From NCBI GenBank assembly GCA_016716605.1, contig JADJWA010000002.1, positions 248,001 through 312,000 of the forward strand: a stretch of 64,000 nucleotides of DNA, read 5' to 3'. The stretch is from Flavobacteriales bacterium (GTDB taxonomy: Bacteria; Bacteroidota; Bacteroidia; Flavobacteriales_F; PHOS-HE28). Each line of letters starts with the position of its first letter. Positions within the stretch are counted from its first letter, which is position 1. The notes beneath the pieces are model-generated. The model had not been told where the DNA came from, searched no databases, and saw only the letters and a program-made list of their open reading frames with translations. Position numbers and translations under genes: made by a program. This document shows, one piece after another, positions 61,765 through 64,000 of this stretch.

Positions 61765-62658
61765 TCACAACTTCACCACCTCAGCATCGGCCAGCGCGCG
61801 ATAGAGCTTCTTCTCGGTGGCCTCACTGATGTTCACCAGCGGCAGGCGCATGGTGTCGCCGCAGATGCCAAGCTCTTTGAGCACGTACTTGATGCCGCCG
61901 GGGTTCCCTTCGGCGAAGAGCAGATCGATGACCTCGATGAGGCGCAGGTGCTCGCGGCGAGCGGACGCCAGATCGCCCTTTAGCGCGGCGCTCACCAATC
62001 GGCTGAACTCCTGCGGCATCGCATTGCCCACCACGCTGATCACGCCCACCCCGCCCATGGCGATGATGGGAAGCGTGAGCGCATCATCGCCGCTGATGAG
62101 CATGAAATCCTTGGGCTTGTGCTTGAGGATGCGGCCCATCTGGTCGAGGTTGGCGCTGGCCTCCTTGATGGCGATGATGTTGGCGAAGCCCTTGGCGAGC
62201 CTGATGGTGGTCTCGGCGGTGATGTTGCTGCCGGTGCGGCCGGGCACGTTGTAGAGGATGATCGGCCGCAGCGCCACTTGCGCGATGGCCTTGTAGTGCT
62301 GGTAGATGCCCTCCTGCGTGGGCTTGTTGTAGTACGGGCTTACGCTGAGGATGGCATCCACGCCATCCATCTCGAAGGCTCCCAGCGCCTCCACGACCTC
62401 AGCGGTGTTGTTGCCGCCCACGCCCAGCACGACGGGCACGCGGTTGCGCACGAAGCCGATGGTCTCGGCGAGCAGCTGCTTCTTCTCGGCCTTGGTGAGC
62501 GCGACGCTCTCTCCCGTGGTGCCCATGGATACCACGTAGTCCACGCCCCCGGCGATCTGGTGCTCAATGAGCTTCTCCAGCCCGGCGTAATCGATCTGCC
62601 CGTTGTCGCGGAAGGGCGTCACCATCGCGACGCCCAGGCCCTTGAATCGTTCGTCCAT
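61765..62658 (-). CDS. dapA: 4-hydroxy-tetrahydrodipicolinate synthase
   Basis: 297-residue class I aldolase-type enzyme condensing pyruvate with aspartate semialdehyde in lysine and diaminopimelate synthesis. Key segments: GTTGESVALT (Thr-Thr of the proton relay), SPYYNKPTQEGIYQHY, YNVPGRTG (Tyr and Arg of the active site), and AIKEAS (Schiff-base Lys). Start and length are standard. Lies 23 bases downstream of the DUF6913 gene in a minus-strand housekeeping run. Confidence 0.97.
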   Translation of the reverse strand: MDERFKGLGVAMVTPFRDNGQIDYAGLEKLIEHQIAGGVDYVVSMGTTGESVALTKAEKKQLLAETIGFVRNRVPVVLGVGGNNTAEVVEALGAFEMDGVDAILSVSPYYNKPTQEGIYQHYKAIAQVALRPIILYNVPGRTGSNITAETTIRLAKGFANIIAIKEASANLDQMGRILKHKPKDFMLISGDDALTLPIIAMGGVGVISVVGNAMPQEFSRLVSAALKGDLASARREHLRLIEVIDLLFAEGNPGGIKYVLKELGICGDTMRLPLVNISEATEKKLYRALADAEVVKL

Positions 62659-62681
62659 GTTCAGTTCGCCGATCGGCGCAT

Positions 62682-63251
62682 TCAGTTCAGTGAGGGCTCC
62701 GGCTTGCTGTTCACCATGAGCAGGTAATGATGCACTTGCTGGATGAGCTGCGGCAGGCTGCGCGAGCCGGCCATGTCGATCATCATATCGAGGATTTTCT
62801 TATTGCTCTCGCTCCAACGGCCCACTTTGAAGCGCGCCCGGCTCTTGGCCAGGATGTATTGGACGGGCAGGCGGTCCTCCAAGGTGAGGTCGATGATGAT
62901 CTCGTACTCCTCGGCCATGAAGTTCTGCACGGTGTTGCCCTGCGGGATGCGGTACCAGTTGAGGTCCTTCTGGCAGATGGCCTCGAAGTTGAGCTTGCTG
63001 TGCAGGTAATGCGGCATCACCTTCTGGTCGGAGTAGCCGAGCGCCATGATGTTGCTGAGCCCGAGTTCTTCCTTCAGGCGCTTCACATAGTTGCGCACGT
63101 GGTTGTGCGCGGCCTCGTCCTCCACCACGTACACGATGGCCACCTTCCGTGCCAGGGCTATGCTCCGTGCGATCGGCTTGCGGTCCTGCGGCAGGTCGCG
63201 CAGCAATCTGCGGATGCCCATCCATTCCTTAATGCGGTCGAGCAGCTTCAT
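62682..63251 (-). CDS. DUF6913 family protein
   Basis: 189 residues, soluble, no signal peptide. Segments KVAIVYVVEDEAAHNHVRNY, QKDLNWYRIPQGNTVQNFMA and YEIIIDLTLEDRLPVQYILA, ending in a MINSKPEP-like tail, match a Bacteroidota-specific family usually found between ligA and dapA, exactly as here. Function unknown; the fixed neighbourhood suggests a housekeeping role. Its start overlaps the ligA stop by four bases. Confidence 0.88.
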   Translation of the reverse strand: MKLLDRIKEWMGIRRLLRDLPQDRKPIARSIALARKVAIVYVVEDEAAHNHVRNYVKRLKEELGLSNIMALGYSDQKVMPHYLHSKLNFEAICQKDLNWYRIPQGNTVQNFMAEEYEIIIDLTLEDRLPVQYILAKSRARFKVGRWSESNKKILDMMIDMAGSRSLPQLIQQVHHYLLMVNSKPEPSLN

Positions 63252-64000
63252 CCTTCGATCATCCGCGTGAGTTCGTCTTCATCGATCACCGGCACCTTCA
63301 ATTCATCCGCCTTCGCGCGCTTGGCCGGCCCCATGCCCTCGCCGGCCACCACGTAGCTGGTCTTGCTGCTGATGGAACCGGACACCTTGCCCCCGTTGCG
63401 CTCGATGGCCTCCTTGATGCCATCGCGGCTGAAGTTGCGGAAAACGCCCGACACCACGATGGAGAGCCCTTTCAGCTTGTCGCTCGCCGGGCCTTCCGTG
63501 GCGTCCTGTTCCATGCGCACCCCATGCCGGGCGAGCCTTTCCACGATGCGCTGATTCCCCGGAACCGCGAAGAAATCGATGATGCTCTCAGCGATCACCT
63601 CCCCGACCTCCTCGATGCCCAGGAGCTCGTCCTTGCCCATCGCCTTCAGCCGTTCCATGCTTGTGGCGCCGCGCGCGATCTTCTTCGCAACGGTCTCGCC
63701 CACATGCCTGATCCCGAGCGCGAAGAGCACGCGTTCGAAGGGGACCTGCTTGCTCTTCTCCAGGCCCGCGATCACTTTCTCCGCGCTCTTCTCCTTCCAG
63801 CCCTTGCCCAACGCCAGGATCCGATCAGCTGTGAGTTCATACAGGTCGGCGACGTTCGCGATGAGTCCTGCCCCATGGAATTCCTGCACGGTTTCCGCAC
63901 CAAGGCCGTCGATGTCCATGGCGCGCCGCGACACGAAGTGCTCGATGCGGCGGGTGATCTGCGGCGGGCAGCCATGCTCATTGGGGCAATAGTGCTGCGC
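63248..64000 (-). CDS. ligA: NAD-dependent DNA ligase, C-terminal part (5' end outside window)
   Basis: 251 visible codons, open to the window edge. Contains part of the C4 zinc finger (YCPNEHGCPPQ), then the helix-hairpin-helix domain (MDIDGLGAETVQEFHGAG, ALGIRHVGETVAKKIA, LLGIEEVGEVIAESI) and a BRCT domain (LKGLSIVVSGVFRNFSRDGI, KTSYVVAGEGMGPAKRAKAD). These are the standard C-terminal modules of LigA. The nucleotidyltransferase and OB domains lie to the right of the window. Confidence 0.96.
   Translation of the reverse strand, partial: AQHYCPNEHGCPPQITRRIEHFVSRRAMDIDGLGAETVQEFHGAGLIANVADLYELTADRILALGKGWKEKSAEKVIAGLEKSKQVPFERVLFALGIRHVGETVAKKIARGATSMERLKAMGKDELLGIEEVGEVIAESIIDFFAVPGNQRIVERLARHGVRMEQDATEGPASDKLKGLSIVVSGVFRNFSRDGIKEAIERNGGKVSGSISSKTSYVVAGEGMGPAKRAKADELKVPVIDEDELTRMIEG

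Overview
The window is a gene-dense, GC-rich stretch of a Bacteroidota chromosome, most likely a high-GC member of the Flavobacteriales or a close relative. The evidence is two kinds of type IX secretion (T9SS) C-terminal sorting domain, a PorE-like envelope protein, a Na+-translocating NADH:quinone reductase operon, Bacteroidota-typical families (DUF4476, DUF6913, DUF4397, PD40/OmpA), type B ribosomal protein L31, and -7 boxes of the form TAxxTTxG instead of -10/-35 promoters. I recognised no rRNA, tRNA or CRISPR array.

Layout. 1-6.8 kb: nqrB(partial)CDEF, a lipoprotein, the flavin transferase ApbE that would attach FMN to NqrB and NqrC, and a small NqrM-like maturation protein on the other strand. 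6.9-11.4 kb: membrane proteins, a RecB/AddA-type helicase-nuclease and an ElaA-type acetyltransferase. 11.4-20.1 kb: two T9SS client proteins, recR, a fused glycosyltransferase, a 2-oxoacid dehydrogenase E2 and a PorE-like protein. 20.2-24.9 kb: DEDDh exonuclease, PaaI-like thioesterase with thiolase, a YdeI-like protein and an ArnT-like membrane glycosyltransferase. 25-30.4 kb: two large secreted proteins, a CotH protein with a T9SS type B domain and a DUF4397 repeat protein broken by a one-base frameshift. 30.5-38.6 kb: a CarH-like B12 photoreceptor regulator, FAD oxidase, AI-2E permease, L31, a beta-helix lipoprotein, acyl-CoA reductase, ferredoxin and a membrane protein. 38.6-51.9 kb: a frameshifted OmpA-family gene, small conserved proteins, a degenerate S41 protease, pckA, a run of three lipoproteins behind a DUF4476 protein, a saccharopine dehydrogenase-like enzyme and trmN6.

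51.97-60.5 kb is the accessory part: a tyrosine recombinase, then single genes of differing base composition separated by long imperfect palindromes that resemble integron attC sites, then a 5.3-kb block (VCBS/ASPIC protein plus vanadium-haloperoxidase-like protein) bounded by two copies of a 70-bp hairpin repeat. The block carries a helicase 3'-end scar on one side and the 3' end of a second recombinase on the other. 60.5-64 kb returns to housekeeping genes on the minus strand (ligA, a DUF6913 gene, dapA, a DEDDh exonuclease, rimM).

Two signals run through the whole window. Many first-of-transcript genes have a -7-like box ending only about 4 bases before the start codon, which implies leaderless mRNAs. 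Two genes are broken by the loss of one base in a G/C run, which is either real decay or a long-read sequencing artefact.
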